DNA of 64,000 bases from Pseudomonas ekonensis (GCF_019145435.1 NZ_JAHSTS010000002.1:1116001-1180000); one strand, 5' to 3'; counted from the stretch's first letter, positions 54,340 through 63,788 are shown. Program-made: numbers and translations. The notes: a model not told the origin generated them from the sequence alone.

Positions 54340-54809
54340 GCCACTTGATCGCCCGCGCCATCGCGCTGCTGGAACGGATCCCCCACAGCCTGATCGCCTT
54401 CATCGCGCGTTTTTCCATTGCCGCGGTGTTCTGGAAATCCGGACAGACCAAGGTCGAAGGCCTGGCCATCGACCTGGTCGACGGCACCTTCGAACCCGGC
54501 TGGCCGCACCTGGCGGACTCGACGGTGCCGCTGTTCCAGAGCGAATACCACGTGCCGCTGTTGTCGCCGGAACTCGCCGCGCACCTAGCGGCGTTCGCCG
54601 AGCACTTCTTCCCGGTTCTGATCCTGCTCGGTTTCGCCACGCGCTTTTCGGCGTTGGCCTTGCTGGGCATGACCCTGACCATTCAACTGTTCGTGTACCC
54701 GGACGCCTATCCGACCCACGGCACCTGGGCAGCGCTGTTGCTGTACCTGATGGCGACCGGGCCGGGCAGATTGTCGGTCGATCACCTGATCGCCCGGCTG
54801 AACAAATGA
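54336..54809 (+). CDS. DoxX-family membrane protein of the bufferin operon
   Basis: A 157-residue protein with four predicted helices (FIARFSIAAVFWKSGQTKVEG at the N-terminus). DoxX-like genes commonly end bufferin operons. Its exact role is not known, and export or redox support is possible. Confidence 0.85.
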   Translation: MSHLIARAIALLERIPHSLIAFIARFSIAAVFWKSGQTKVEGLAIDLVDGTFEPGWPHLADSTVPLFQSEYHVPLLSPELAAHLAAFAEHFFPVLILLGFATRFSALALLGMTLTIQLFVYPDAYPTHGTWAALLLYLMATGPGRLSVDHLIARLNK

Positions 54810-54811
54810 CA

Positions 54812-54831
54812 CTGCAGGCTCGCGCCTGCAG
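54812..54831. repeat. Short REP-like palindrome after the bufferin operon
   Basis: CTGCAGGCTCGCGCCTGCAG is a near-perfect palindrome between convergent genes and may serve as a terminator. Confidence 0.55.
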
Positions 54832-54847
54832 AATGACCGCCCGGCGG

Positions 54848-55756
54848 TCAAAGCCTGTCCAGCGCCTCGCCGCTGCGCTTGAACCAGCCCACCAGGTAGT
54901 CCGCCAGCACTTGGGTGCGCTTGGGCAGCCCGCCCTGATACGGATGCACCAGGTACATGGGCATGCGCCGGGTCTGAAAATCCCGCAGGAGCCATCGCAA
55001 CCGGCCGTCAGCCAATTCCGTCGGCAACAGGTACGACGGCAGCCGGGCGATGCCGGCGCCGGCCAGCGCCGCCTTCTTCAGCAGGTTGTAGTGGTTGCTG
55101 GCGAACGGCCCGGACACCTTTACCCGCAGCAGTTCGTGCCGCTGGTGGTACAGCCATTCCTCGCGGCCGCTGTAGTGGCTGTTGAGCAGGCAGCGGTGCC
55201 CGGCCAGCGCCTGCGGGGTCGCCGGCTCGCCGTAGCGCTCAAGGTAGGCCGGGCTGGCGCAGGTCATTTCCTGCCAGGCCAACAGTGGCCTGGCCACCAG
55301 ACGCTCGTCGTTGGCCACGTCGGTGCGCACGGCCAGGTCAAAGCTGTCCCGGGCCAGGTCACGGAAGTTGTTGTTCAGCTCCAGTTCGATCTGCACGTCG
55401 GGGTACTTCTGCGAAAACTCCAGGAGCAGGCCGTCGAAGAAGGTTTCTCCCAAAGACACCGGCACCGTCATGCGCACCGGTCCGGCCATGTCGTCCTTCA
55501 GCCGCGCCAGCGCCTGACGCGCGCGCTCCGCCTGGGCGACCAGCGCCTGGGCCTGCGGCAACAGCGCCGCGCCCGCTGCCGTCAGGCTCAGGCGCCGGGT
55601 CGTGCGCTGCAGCAAGACCACGGAAAACTGCGCCTCCAACTGGCTGATGCGCTTGGACAGCTGCCCCTTGCTGCAGCCCAGCCGCTGCGCCGCCAGGGTG
55701 AAACTGCCGGCCTCGATCAACACGGCGAACGCCGCCAGATCATCCATCTCGCTCAT
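54848..55756 (-). CDS. LysR-family transcriptional regulator
   Basis: A 302-residue regulator. The helix-turn-helix is AAFAVLIEAGSFTLAAQRLG with SKGQLSKRISQLE (about residues 7-42). The effector domain follows. I chose ATG 55756 (MSEMDDL) rather than the longer open frame. It is divergent from an SDR gene, its likely target. Confidence 0.88.
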   Translation of the reverse strand: MSEMDDLAAFAVLIEAGSFTLAAQRLGCSKGQLSKRISQLEAQFSVVLLQRTTRRLSLTAAGAALLPQAQALVAQAERARQALARLKDDMAGPVRMTVPVSLGETFFDGLLLEFSQKYPDVQIELELNNNFRDLARDSFDLAVRTDVANDERLVARPLLAWQEMTCASPAYLERYGEPATPQALAGHRCLLNSHYSGREEWLYHQRHELLRVKVSGPFASNHYNLLKKAALAGAGIARLPSYLLPTELADGRLRWLLRDFQTRRMPMYLVHPYQGGLPKRTQVLADYLVGWFKRSGEALDRL

Positions 55757-55860
55757 GGATTGTTTCCACCTGAAAACCAAAGGTTGCCCATTAGTGCGCT
55801 TATCTGCGGAAAAAACCACTCTAGACTCAAGCCTCGTTCAATCACTCGAGGCAACCCACA

Positions 55861-56460
55861 ATGAAAATCCTGTTGATCGGCGCCGGCGGCACCATCGGTT
55901 CGGCCGTGGACAAAGAACTGTCGCAACGCCATGAAATCATCCGCATCGGCCGCAGCAGCGGCGATTTCCAGGTCGACATCAGCGACAGCGCATCGATCCG
56001 CAAGCTGTTCGAAAAGACCGGCAAGTTCGACGCGCTGGTGTGCGCAGCCGGCAACGTCACCTTCGCTCCGCTGAACGAAATGAGTGAAGACAGCTTCGCC
56101 CTGGGCCTCAAAGACAAGCTGATGGGCCAGGTGAACCTGCTGCTGATCGGCCGCGAGTTCGCCAACGACGGCGCGTCGTTCACCTTCACCTCCGGCGTGC
56201 TCAGCCATGACCCGATCCGCACCGGCGCTTCGGCGGCGCTGGTCAACGGCGCCCTCGACAGTTTCGTGCGCGCCGCCGCCATCGAACTGCCGCGCGGCCT
56301 GCGGGTGAACTCGGTGAGCCCGACCGTGCTGGTGGAAGCCATGGGCAGCTACGCCCCGTACTTCAGGGGCTACAAGCCGGTTCCTGCGGTGGATGTGGCA
56401 TTGGCCTACGCCAAAAGCGTCGAGGGCTTGCAGACAGGTCAGACCTTTCACGTGGGCTGA
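55861..56460 (+). CDS. Short-chain dehydrogenase/reductase-like protein
   Basis: A 199-residue short SDR. The nucleotide motif is LLIGAGGTIGSAV (about residues 4-16). VCAAGNVTFAP is the NAG-like motif. The serine is in FTSGVLS, but the usual YxxxK is replaced by a sequence lacking that Tyr (SAALVNGALDSFV), as in some atypical SDRs. It is divergent from the LysR gene. Confidence 0.82.
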   Translation: MKILLIGAGGTIGSAVDKELSQRHEIIRIGRSSGDFQVDISDSASIRKLFEKTGKFDALVCAAGNVTFAPLNEMSEDSFALGLKDKLMGQVNLLLIGREFANDGASFTFTSGVLSHDPIRTGASAALVNGALDSFVRAAAIELPRGLRVNSVSPTVLVEAMGSYAPYFRGYKPVPAVDVALAYAKSVEGLQTGQTFHVG

Positions 56461-56519
56461 CCCCTTGTGATGAACGGTCAGGCTGCGTAACGTGGCGGCA
56501 CTTGTCTGGAGAGCCGAAG

Positions 56520-57173
56520 ATGCGTGTCGCCCGTTCGTTGATCGTTGTTGCCTTGCTGCCGTTGTTTGCCGCGTGCCAGTTGTTCGACGGGGCGCGGCAA
56601 AGCGCCTCGCACGTCGGCCAGAGCCGGATGCAGGGCCAACTGATCGCCGCCGACGGCAAGCTGGTGTTCGAGTCCTGCCAGGACCGGCGCCGCTATGAGG
56701 TCAACGACGTCGGCGGCACCAGCGTCCTGCAGGAGGCCGCCACCCTCGCCGACGAACAGGGCAAACTGTTCGCCGACGTGCGCGGCAAGGTCGCCGGCGA
56801 CCGGCTCGACCTGACCCGGCTGTACCGCGTCGAACGCTCGGGCACCGCCTGCGACGACCCGAACTTCAAGCTGCTGATCCTGCGCGCGGCCGGCCATGGC
56901 CCGGAGTGGAGCGTGAAGGTCAGCGGCAAGGGCATGGCCATCGACCGCGAAGGCCAACCGCCCCTGGCCGTGCCTTACGTCGAGGAGCAACTGGGCGACG
57001 GGCGCTTCAACCTCAGCAGCGAGGCCGACAACCGCCGGATCGAGCTGTGGGTGGCGCCGCAGCGCTGCGTCGACGGCCGCACCGGCAGCGTGCAGCCCAT
57101 GAGCGCCGAACTGCGCATCGACGGCAAGGCCGAACGCGGTTGCGCGTATTTCGGCGGTTCCCGCGACGACTGA
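56520..57173 (+). CDS. Lipoprotein of the COG3650 type
   Basis: A 217-residue lipoprotein with lipobox LFAAC (Cys19). The C-terminal block RCVDGRTGSVQPMSAELRID and RGCAYFG is typical of a family of periplasmic proteins with unknown role. ATG 56520 gives the signal peptide. Confidence 0.82.
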   Translation: MRVARSLIVVALLPLFAACQLFDGARQSASHVGQSRMQGQLIAADGKLVFESCQDRRRYEVNDVGGTSVLQEAATLADEQGKLFADVRGKVAGDRLDLTRLYRVERSGTACDDPNFKLLILRAAGHGPEWSVKVSGKGMAIDREGQPPLAVPYVEEQLGDGRFNLSSEADNRRIELWVAPQRCVDGRTGSVQPMSAELRIDGKAERGCAYFGGSRDD

Positions 57174-57267
57174 TCGTTTAACCTCACGGGATCCGGCCGA
57201 TGCGGCGTATAATCGCCGCCTTCAAACGCCCTGGCGCAGTTGTGCGCCCCGCGAACCGGATCCTGCC

Positions 57268-58881
57268 ATGTTACGAATCACCGAACTCAAGCTGCCGCTC
57301 GACCATCCCGACGAAGACCTGCGCACCGCCATCGTGCAGCGCCTGGGGGTCGCCAGCGATGACCTGCTCGACTTCACCCTGTTCAAGCGCAGCTACGATG
57401 CGCGCAAGAAATCCTCCGAACTGAGCTTCATCTACACCATCGACCTCAACGTGCGCGACGAGGCCAAGGTATTGGCGCGCTTTGCCGACGACCGCAACGT
57501 CAACGAGGCCCCGGATGTCAGCTACAAGTTCGTCGGCCAGGCGCCGGCCGATCTGGGCGAACGGCCGATCGTGGTCGGCTTCGGCCCGTGCGGCATCTTC
57601 GCCGGCCTGCTGCTGGCGCAGATGGGCTTCAAGCCGATCATCCTCGAACGCGGCACCGAAGTGCGCCAGCGCACCAAGGACACCTGGGGCCTGTGGCGCA
57701 AGAGCGTGCTCAACCCCGAGTCCAACGTGCAGTTCGGCGAAGGCGGCGCAGGCACGTTCTCCGACGGCAAGCTGTACAGCCAGATCAAGGATCCGAAGTT
57801 CCTCGGCCGCAAGGTGCTGCACGAGTTCGTCAAGGCCGGCGCGCCGGAAGAGATCCTCTACGTCAGCAAGCCGCACATCGGCACCTTCCGCCTGACCGGC
57901 ATGGTCGAGACCATGCGTGAAGAGATCCGTGCCCTGGGCGGCGAAGTGCGCTTCCAGCAACGCGTCACCGACGTGCTGATCGAAGACGGCCAACTGGTCG
58001 GCGTCGAACTGGCCAGCGGCGAAACCCTGCATTCGAAACACGTGGTCCTGGCCCTGGGCCACAGCGCCCGCGACACCTTCCGCATGCTCCACAGCCGTGG
58101 CGTGTTCATGGAGGCCAAGCCGTTCTCGGTGGGCTTCCGCATCGAGCACCCGCAGTCGCTGATCGACCGCGCGCGGCTGGGCAAGTACGCCGGCCACCCG
58201 AAACTCGGCGCCGCCGACTACAAACTGGTGCACCACGCCAAGAACGGCCGTTCGGTCTACAGCTTCTGCATGTGCCCGGGCGGCACCGTGGTGGCGGCGA
58301 CCTCCGAGCCGAACCGGGTGGTCACCAACGGCATGAGCCAATACTCGCGCAACGAGCGCAACGCCAACTCCGGCATCGTCGTCGGCATCACCCCTGAGGT
58401 CGACTATCCGGGCGGCCCGCTGGCGGGGATCGAGCTGCAGGAACGCCTGGAGTCCCACGCCTTCATCCTCGGCGGCAGCGACTACAAGGCGCCGGCGCAA
58501 CTGGTCGGCGACTTCATCGCCGGCAAGCCGTCCACCGAGCTGGGCGAGGTCGAGCCGTCCTACAAGCCGGGCATTGCGCTGGGCGACCTGGCCCTGGCCC
58601 TGCCGGACTTCGCCATCGAGGCGATCCGCGAAGCCCTGCCGGCGTTCGAGAAGCAGATCCGCGGCTACTCGCTGCACGACGCGGTGCTGACCGGGATCGA
58701 GACCCGCACCTCGTCGCCGCTGCGCATCACCCGCAACGAGTCGCTGCAGAGCCTGAACGTGAAAGGGCTGTTCCCGGCCGGCGAAGGCGCGGGCTATGCG
58801 GGCGGGATCCTGTCGGCAGGTGTCGACGGCATCCGCATCGCCGAAGCCGTGGCCCGCGACATCCTGGGCCTGGAGGCCTGA
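57268..58881 (+). CDS. FAD-dependent dehydrogenase (COG2509 type)
   Basis: A 537-residue flavoprotein. The Rossmann motif is VVGFGPCGIFAGLLLAQMG (about residues 110-128). NVQFGEGGAGTFSDGKL follows and FPAGEGAGYAGGILSAGVDG is the C-terminal FAD loop. An N-terminal domain of about 100 residues precedes it. Family members are widespread but lack a firm function. Monocistronic. Confidence 0.88.
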   Translation: MLRITELKLPLDHPDEDLRTAIVQRLGVASDDLLDFTLFKRSYDARKKSSELSFIYTIDLNVRDEAKVLARFADDRNVNEAPDVSYKFVGQAPADLGERPIVVGFGPCGIFAGLLLAQMGFKPIILERGTEVRQRTKDTWGLWRKSVLNPESNVQFGEGGAGTFSDGKLYSQIKDPKFLGRKVLHEFVKAGAPEEILYVSKPHIGTFRLTGMVETMREEIRALGGEVRFQQRVTDVLIEDGQLVGVELASGETLHSKHVVLALGHSARDTFRMLHSRGVFMEAKPFSVGFRIEHPQSLIDRARLGKYAGHPKLGAADYKLVHHAKNGRSVYSFCMCPGGTVVAATSEPNRVVTNGMSQYSRNERNANSGIVVGITPEVDYPGGPLAGIELQERLESHAFILGGSDYKAPAQLVGDFIAGKPSTELGEVEPSYKPGIALGDLALALPDFAIEAIREALPAFEKQIRGYSLHDAVLTGIETRTSSPLRITRNESLQSLNVKGLFPAGEGAGYAGGILSAGVDGIRIAEAVARDILGLEA

Positions 58882-58897
58882 CACAACCACCGCAAAA

Positions 58898-58920
58898 CCT
58901 GTGGGAGCGGGCCTGCTCGC
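58898..58920. repeat. REP-like element
   Basis: CCTGTGGGAGCGGGCCTGCT followed by CGC, a single copy between convergent genes. Confidence 0.6.
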
Positions 58921-58945
58921 CCCCACATGGGTTGGTGCGGCGGCC

Positions 58946-60040
58946 TCAGATGTTGGCGCGCAGCACCGATTCCGGCAGCGCCTCGCCCCGCTCGGCGCTT
59001 GCCGCCACCGCCGCGACCAGCCCGTCCAGTTCATATCCTTGGGCCTTGAGCCAGGCCGGGTCGTAATAGGTGTCGGCATAGCGCTCGCCGCCGTCGCACA
59101 GAATCGCCACGATCGACCCCGTCTCCCCCGCCGCCTTCATCTGCTGGGCCGCCATCAGCGCGCCGATCAGGTTGGTGCCGCTCGAACCGCCCACATGCCG
59201 TCCCAGACGCTTGGCCAGGTAATGCATGGCCGCCAGCGACAGGGCGTCCGGCACCTTGACCATCGCATCGATCACCTTGGGCAGGAACGACGCCTCGACC
59301 CGTGGCCGGCCGATGCCCTCGATCCGCGAACCGTGGCTCAGGCGCAGACTCGCGTCGCCGGTCCGGTAGAAATCGAAGAACACCGAACGCTCGGCATCGG
59401 CGCACAGCACGCGGGTGCAATGCTGGCGGTAGCGCACGTAACGGCCCAGGGTCGCGGTGGTGCCGCCGGTGCCGGGGCTGGAGATCAGCCAGGCCGGCGT
59501 CGGGTGCTGCTCGTAGCGCATCTGCTGGAAGATCGACTCGGCGATGTTGTTGTTCGCCCGCCAGTCGGTGGCGCGCTCGGCGTAGGTGAACTGATCGATG
59601 AAGTGGCCGTCATGCTCGCGGGCCAGACGCTCGGACTCGGCGTAGATCTGCGTCGGATCGTCCACCAGATGGCTCTGGCCGCCGTAGAAGGCGATCTGGG
59701 CGATCTTTTCCTTCGACGTGGTCGCCGGCATCACTGCGATGAACGGCAGGCCCAGCATGCGGGCGAAATACGCCTCCGAAATCGCCGTCGAACCGCTGGA
59801 CGCCTCGATCACCGGCGCCCCGGGCTTCAGCCAGCCGTTACACAACGCGTAAAGGAACAGCGAACGGGCCAGACGGTGCTTGAGGCTGCCGGTGGGGTGG
59901 CTCGACTCGTCCTTGAAGTACAGCTCGATGCCCGCAAACCCCGGCAGCGGCAAGGGAATCAGGTGGGTGTCGGCACTGCGCTGGAAGTCCGCTTCGATGA
60001 TCCGGATGGCTTCGCGGGCCCACTGTCGGTTGTCGCTCAT
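58946..60040 (-). CDS. PLP-dependent cysteine synthase-family enzyme (L-cysteine desulfhydrase Cds1-like)
   Basis: A 364-residue fold-type II PLP enzyme. The PLP lysine is in HPTGSLKHRLA, the substrate loop is EASSGSTAIS and the phosphate loop is SSPGTGGTTATLG. The C-terminal VGGSSGTNLIGAL is also conserved. The layout resembles Cds1, which releases sulfide from cysteine, more than CysK or CysM. Activity is inferred. Confidence 0.83.
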   Translation of the reverse strand: MSDNRQWAREAIRIIEADFQRSADTHLIPLPLPGFAGIELYFKDESSHPTGSLKHRLARSLFLYALCNGWLKPGAPVIEASSGSTAISEAYFARMLGLPFIAVMPATTSKEKIAQIAFYGGQSHLVDDPTQIYAESERLAREHDGHFIDQFTYAERATDWRANNNIAESIFQQMRYEQHPTPAWLISSPGTGGTTATLGRYVRYRQHCTRVLCADAERSVFFDFYRTGDASLRLSHGSRIEGIGRPRVEASFLPKVIDAMVKVPDALSLAAMHYLAKRLGRHVGGSSGTNLIGALMAAQQMKAAGETGSIVAILCDGGERYADTYYDPAWLKAQGYELDGLVAAVAASAERGEALPESVLRANI

Positions 60041-60231
60041 GGCTGTCGTTCTCGTTGAATCGGGCAGGAATCGCCTTCGCAGGCTCAGTCCGCAAGCTTA
60101 GGAAAAATCCCTCACGATCAACAGATACAGCTGACCGCCAATACCTTTGGCAACTGCTAGGCTCAGCCCGCATCCACATCCCGCTCTGTAACGACATATA
60201 ACAAAAAAGAATATAACTTTTGTTTTAACAA

Positions 60232-60287
60232 CTAACCGTACGGGTTAGGGTGTCCCACCTTTTTGACGAATCCGATGGAGAGCGACC
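60232..60287 (+). promoter_or_regulatory. Structured leader of nhaA
   Basis: CTAACC (60232-60237) pairs with GGTTAG (60243-60248). GGGTGTCCCACC follows, then the GGAGAG site and a TTG start. The compact structure just before the start suggests translational control, possibly a Li+/Na+-type riboswitch. Low confidence. Confidence 0.35.
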
Positions 60288-61469
60288 TTGCCTCTGCGTA
60301 GCACTTTCACGCGTTTCTTTCAGTTGGAAGCTGCCAGCGGTCTGTTATTGATCGCCGCAGCCGTCCTTGCCCTGATCATCAACAACTCGCCGCTGTCGTG
60401 GCTGTACGCCGGCCTGCTCGACACCCCGGTGGTGGCGCAGATCGGCGCGCTGAAGATCGCCAAACCCCTGCTCCTGTGGATCAACGACGGCCTGATGGCG
60501 CTGTTCTTCCTGCTGATCGGCCTGGAGGTGAAGCGAGAGGTGCTCGACGGCCAGCTGTCGAAGCCTTCGCAGATCGTCCTGCCCGGCGCGGCGGCCATCG
60601 GCGGCATGGTGGTGCCGGCGCTGATCTACTGGTTCCTCAACCGCGACAACCCGGCGGCCCTCGGCGGCTGGGCGATCCCGACCGCCACCGACATCGCCTT
60701 CGCCCTCGGCGTGCTGGCCCTTTTGGGCAAGCGGGTGCCGGTGTCGCTGAAGCTGTTCTTGATGACCCTGGCGATCATCGACGACCTGGGCGCCATCGTG
60801 ATCATCGCGATCTTCTACTCCGGCGCGCTGTCGACCCTGTCCCTGGCCCTGGCGGCCGCGTGCATCGCGGCGCTGGTGGCGATGAACCGGCTCGGTGTGG
60901 TCAAGCTGGGGCCGTACATGATCGTCGGGCTGATCCTGTGGGTGTGCGTACTGAAGAGCGGCGTCCATGCGACGCTGGCCGGCGTGACCCTGGCCTTCTG
61001 CATTCCGCTGCGCACCCGGAACGCCGAACCGTCGCCGCTGCTGAGCCTTGAACACGCCCTGCATCCCTGGGTGGCCTACGGCATCCTGCCGCTGTTCGCC
61101 TTCGCCAACGCCGGCCTGTCCCTGAGCGGCGTCACCCTCGAGAGCTTCACCCACCACGTGCCGATGGGCATCGCGGTCGGCCTGCTGCTGGGCAAGACCG
61201 TCGGCGTGTTCGGCCTGACCTGGCTGGCGGTCAAGACCGGCCTCGCGGCCCTGCCCCAGGGCGCCAACTGGGGCCAGGTGCTGGGCGTGGCGATCCTCTG
61301 CGGCATCGGCTTCACCATGAGCCTGTTCGTCGGCTCCCTGGCCTTCGTGCCGGGCGCCAGCGACTACGTCGGCATGGACCGGATGGGCATCCTGACCGGC
61401 TCGATCCTCGCGGCGCTGATCGGCTACGCCGTGACGGCTGCGGCGAGCAGAAAGACAGCCATCAGCTGA
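60288..61469 (+). CDS. nhaA: Na+/H+ antiporter NhaA
   Basis: A 393-residue antiporter of 12 helices exporting Na+ or Li+ in exchange for protons. The ion-binding aspartate pair is in [38 protein letters not shown] is the family hallmark. Start is TTG 60288, supported by GGAGAG upstream. A GC-rich hairpin follows the stop. Confidence 0.93.
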   Translation: MPLRSTFTRFFQLEAASGLLLIAAAVLALIINNSPLSWLYAGLLDTPVVAQIGALKIAKPLLLWINDGLMALFFLLIGLEVKREVLDGQLSKPSQIVLPGAAAIGGMVVPALIYWFLNRDNPAALGGWAIPTATDIAFALGVLALLGKRVPVSLKLFLMTLAIIDDLGAIVIIAIFYSGALSTLSLALAAACIAALVAMNRLGVVKLGPYMIVGLILWVCVLKSGVHATLAGVTLAFCIPLRTRNAEPSPLLSLEHALHPWVAYGILPLFAFANAGLSLSGVTLESFTHHVPMGIAVGLLLGKTVGVFGLTWLAVKTGLAALPQGANWGQVLGVAILCGIGFTMSLFVGSLAFVPGASDYVGMDRMGILTGSILAALIGYAVTAAASRKTAIS

Positions 61470-61478
61470 GTCCTCTTT

Positions 61479-61502
61479 GGCGAGGGAGCTTGCGCCCTCG
61501 CC
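61479..61502 (+). terminator. Hairpin after nhaA
   Basis: GGCGAGGG pairs with CCCTCGCC around AGCTTGCG, 10 bp after the stop. No T run, so only a weak terminator. Confidence 0.5.
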
Positions 61503-61582
61503 ATACCTTCGCGACGAACAATCCCCACGTCATCACAGACGCGTCCTACAGCCACGCCGTTCCCACTTCGTTAACGTCGTGC

Positions 61583-61602
61583 AGCCCCTTCTCCGGGGCT
61601 GT
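61583..61602 (+). promoter_or_regulatory. Hairpin before the toxin start
   Basis: CAGCCCC pairs with GGGGCTG (61583-61589 with 61596-61602), 26 bp before the GTG. It could limit toxin translation or terminate upstream transcripts. Confidence 0.4.
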
Positions 61603-61627
61603 CGATGCATGAACGAAAGGACGATCA

Positions 61628-62821
61628 GTGGCTGGCAGAAAGGACACCCCCAAGATTTCCAACCCGCCGTCGGGCGACGGCCATCTCGTCACCCACCGCT
61701 ACATGACGGCCGCCGAACTGGCTGAACGCGAAGCCCGGCAGAACGCCTACGACGCCATGCTCGCAAGGCAGGAAGCTTTCGAACGCAGCCGCGAGGCAGC
61801 CGCCAACAAACCTGAACCGGTTCGCGCCGGTTGTGTGTTCGCCGAGTCCTGCAAATTGCCGGACGCGGTCATCGACTACGCCAATCCCTCCGGCATGGTG
61901 CCGACCGACAGCCTGAAGGACTACGGCGACCTGATCCTGCTCGGCGCCCGTGAGGCCGATGCCAGCGGCGGCGTGCCCCTCAGGAAAATCAGCGGCACGG
62001 CCATCCCTGCAGGCCTGGGCACGTTCGCCCTCGCCGGCTCCCTGTTCGAAGCCCTGCCGACCGTGGCCGCCGGCACCGCTGCGGCCACGCTGACGGGACT
62101 GGTGGCATTGCTGATGCCGTCGAGCCTCGGCGACAGCGCGCTCTACACCGACGACCAACTGCGCGCCCTCAAACAGGCCCGCACCCGCGTGCGTCTGCGC
62201 GTCGAACAGCAGGAGGACGGCAGCCTCACGGGTTACGGCTTCTACACCGGCAAGCACCGCGACTGGGAAATGGTCGAGGTCGTGCAGTTCGCCCCGCGTG
62301 GCAGCCAGTACACCGCGGACCTTGGCGAAGGCATTGAACTGATCTGGACACCGGCCGACGACGGCGCCGTCACCCTCGGCATCCCGCCCCTGGAAGCCGC
62401 CCCGCAGGCGCCGCACATCTGGGTGTACCCGCCGACGGAAGCGGCAGACAGCACTCTGGTGAACCCGGTCTATCCGCCGGAGTACCGGGATTTCATTCTG
62501 GTGTTTCCTGCAGAGTCGGGAGTTCGGCCGTTATACATCGTTCTCAGCCAGCCCCCCGACCATGCTTATTACGGCCATCCAAAAACGCTACCAGCGTTCC
62601 CTGATGCAATCAGGGTGAAATCGAAGTCATCGGTTCGAGGCGGAGGAAAGCGGCGAGCACGTTGGGTAGACCGTAAAGGCCGGATTTATGAGTGGGATTA
62701 CAAAAGTAATGCAGTAGAAAAATACGACAAACTAGGAACCACACATTTGGGGGAGTTCAATCACCTCACAGGCGAGCAAATCGGCCCCGCAGAGCCAGAT
62801 AGAAGAACCACTAAAAACTAA
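61628..62821 (+). CDS. S-type pyocin-domain toxin with colicin E3-like rRNase C-terminus
   Basis: A 397-residue protein with a GTG start and AAAGGA site. Residues about 60-330 hold an S-type pyocin-like domain with a hydrophobic stretch (GLGTFALAGSLFEALP, 136-185 region). Residues 338-397 resemble the colicin E3 16S rRNase domain: GGGKRRARW, then YEWD (Asp357), HLGEF, LTGEQ and PDRR. The catalytic Asp and the Glu at +7 (Glu364) are kept, but the catalytic His position is Ser360. The protein lacks the large receptor-binding region of classic pyocins. G+C content drops in the toxin domain. Confidence 0.78.
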   Translation: MAGRKDTPKISNPPSGDGHLVTHRYMTAAELAEREARQNAYDAMLARQEAFERSREAAANKPEPVRAGCVFAESCKLPDAVIDYANPSGMVPTDSLKDYGDLILLGAREADASGGVPLRKISGTAIPAGLGTFALAGSLFEALPTVAAGTAAATLTGLVALLMPSSLGDSALYTDDQLRALKQARTRVRLRVEQQEDGSLTGYGFYTGKHRDWEMVEVVQFAPRGSQYTADLGEGIELIWTPADDGAVTLGIPPLEAAPQAPHIWVYPPTEAADSTLVNPVYPPEYRDFILVFPAESGVRPLYIVLSQPPDHAYYGHPKTLPAFPDAIRVKSKSSVRGGGKRRARWVDRKGRIYEWDYKSNAVEKYDKLGTTHLGEFNHLTGEQIGPAEPDRRTTKN

Positions 62822-62831
62822 GGATCAAACC

Positions 62832-63083
62832 ATGCTCTTCCTTTCAATAACCGGCTTTTACCCAGATGACGTCCAAGACGACACGCTGCAGTTCGAATTA
62901 GATATCGACGGTAGTGAAATGAATGAAAAAGTTGCCCAGCTCATTGAGTCCAAGTCTCTGAGCGAACTGGAGCCTGGTGAATTGTTACTGAGCGAAGATC
63001 AGGTAACGGCACTGGAAGCCCTTCTAAATGTCAGCTTCCCGAATGGTCTGGAGTATTTTATGGGCACCTGTGCCAAGTACTGA
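62832..63083 (+). CDS. Candidate immunity protein for the E3-like toxin
   Basis: An 83-residue acidic protein (MLFLSITGFYPDDVQDDTLQ at the start). It begins 10 bp after the toxin stop with AAGGA upstream. Size and acidity match immunity proteins of rRNase colicins, although the sequence is not an evident ImmE3. Base composition is low in G+C like the toxin domain, pointing to joint transfer. Confidence 0.72.
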   Translation: MLFLSITGFYPDDVQDDTLQFELDIDGSEMNEKVAQLIESKSLSELEPGELLLSEDQVTALEALLNVSFPNGLEYFMGTCAKY

Positions 63084-63103
63084 TACTGCCGACCGGAAAC
63101 AAA

Positions 63104-63140
63104 CAAAAAACCCCGACCAGTCACCCGGTCGGGGTTTTCT
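63104..63140. terminator. Bidirectional terminator between immunity and SlyB-like genes
   Basis: AAAACCCCGACC (63107-63118) pairs with GGTCGGGGTTTT (63127-63138). Both strands have flanking A and T runs. Confidence 0.92.
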
Positions 63141-63155
63141 TCAACTGCAATCCGC

Positions 63156-63620
63156 TTAGTGCGAAACGCGGCTGGTGCCACCCACGGTGGAGATGCGCAC
63201 GCGCTCACCCACGCGGAACACTTCGTTCGGCTGCACTTCCTGCACGTAGGCGCGCATGCTGCCGTCGTCTTCGCGAACGGTGATCTCGACGCCCTGGGTA
63301 CGGGTCAGGCCTTCTTCGGCGGCGGAGCCGACCAGGCCGCCGGCCACGGCACCGATGACCGCCGCCACGATGCTGCCTTTGCCGCCGCCGATGGCGCTGC
63401 CGCCGACGCCGCCCACCGCTGCACCGGCGAGGCCGCCGATCGGGGTCTTGGTGCCTTCGATCTTCACCGGACGCAGGGATTCGATGGTGCCCATGCGAAT
63501 CGTCTGCACGCGACGCGCTTCGTCACGGGAGTAGGTGTCGCCGGTCAGGCTCGACTGGCAGCCGGTGAGCAGCATCGCCATCGTGGAAAAGGAAGCAACC
63601 AGCAGGACAGACTTACGCAT
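63156..63620 (-). CDS. SlyB/Pcp-like glycine-zipper outer-membrane lipoprotein
   Basis: A 154-residue lipoprotein. The lipobox is LLTGC (Cys21), and the glycine-zipper segment is GGLAGAAVGGVGGSAIGGG onward (about residues 62-100). The C-terminal beta-rich part ends TVGGTSRVSH. ATG 63620 gives the signal peptide. Such proteins are linked to envelope stress, and SlyB stabilises outer-membrane complexes in E. coli. Confidence 0.87.
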   Translation of the reverse strand: MRKSVLLVASFSTMAMLLTGCQSSLTGDTYSRDEARRVQTIRMGTIESLRPVKIEGTKTPIGGLAGAAVGGVGGSAIGGGKGSIVAAVIGAVAGGLVGSAAEEGLTRTQGVEITVREDDGSMRAYVQEVQPNEVFRVGERVRISTVGGTSRVSH

Positions 63621-63788
63621 AGGATCAACTCCAAAGGACAGGTATTCATTAAACTCCGCAGCTTGACGCCTGTCACGGCGCCGCCCGGATAAAATTGGTT
63701 TCATTCAGGCCCGGTACAGGCGCCTCAAACGATTCACCCAACAGTAGCGCCAAATTCGGAAAACCGCGCCACAGCCCCAAGGATTCTC

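Noticed and set aside
57271..59079. Minus-strand frame of 602 codons opposite the COG2509 flavoprotein
   Set aside because: Antisense shadow; plus-strand FAD motifs are clear.
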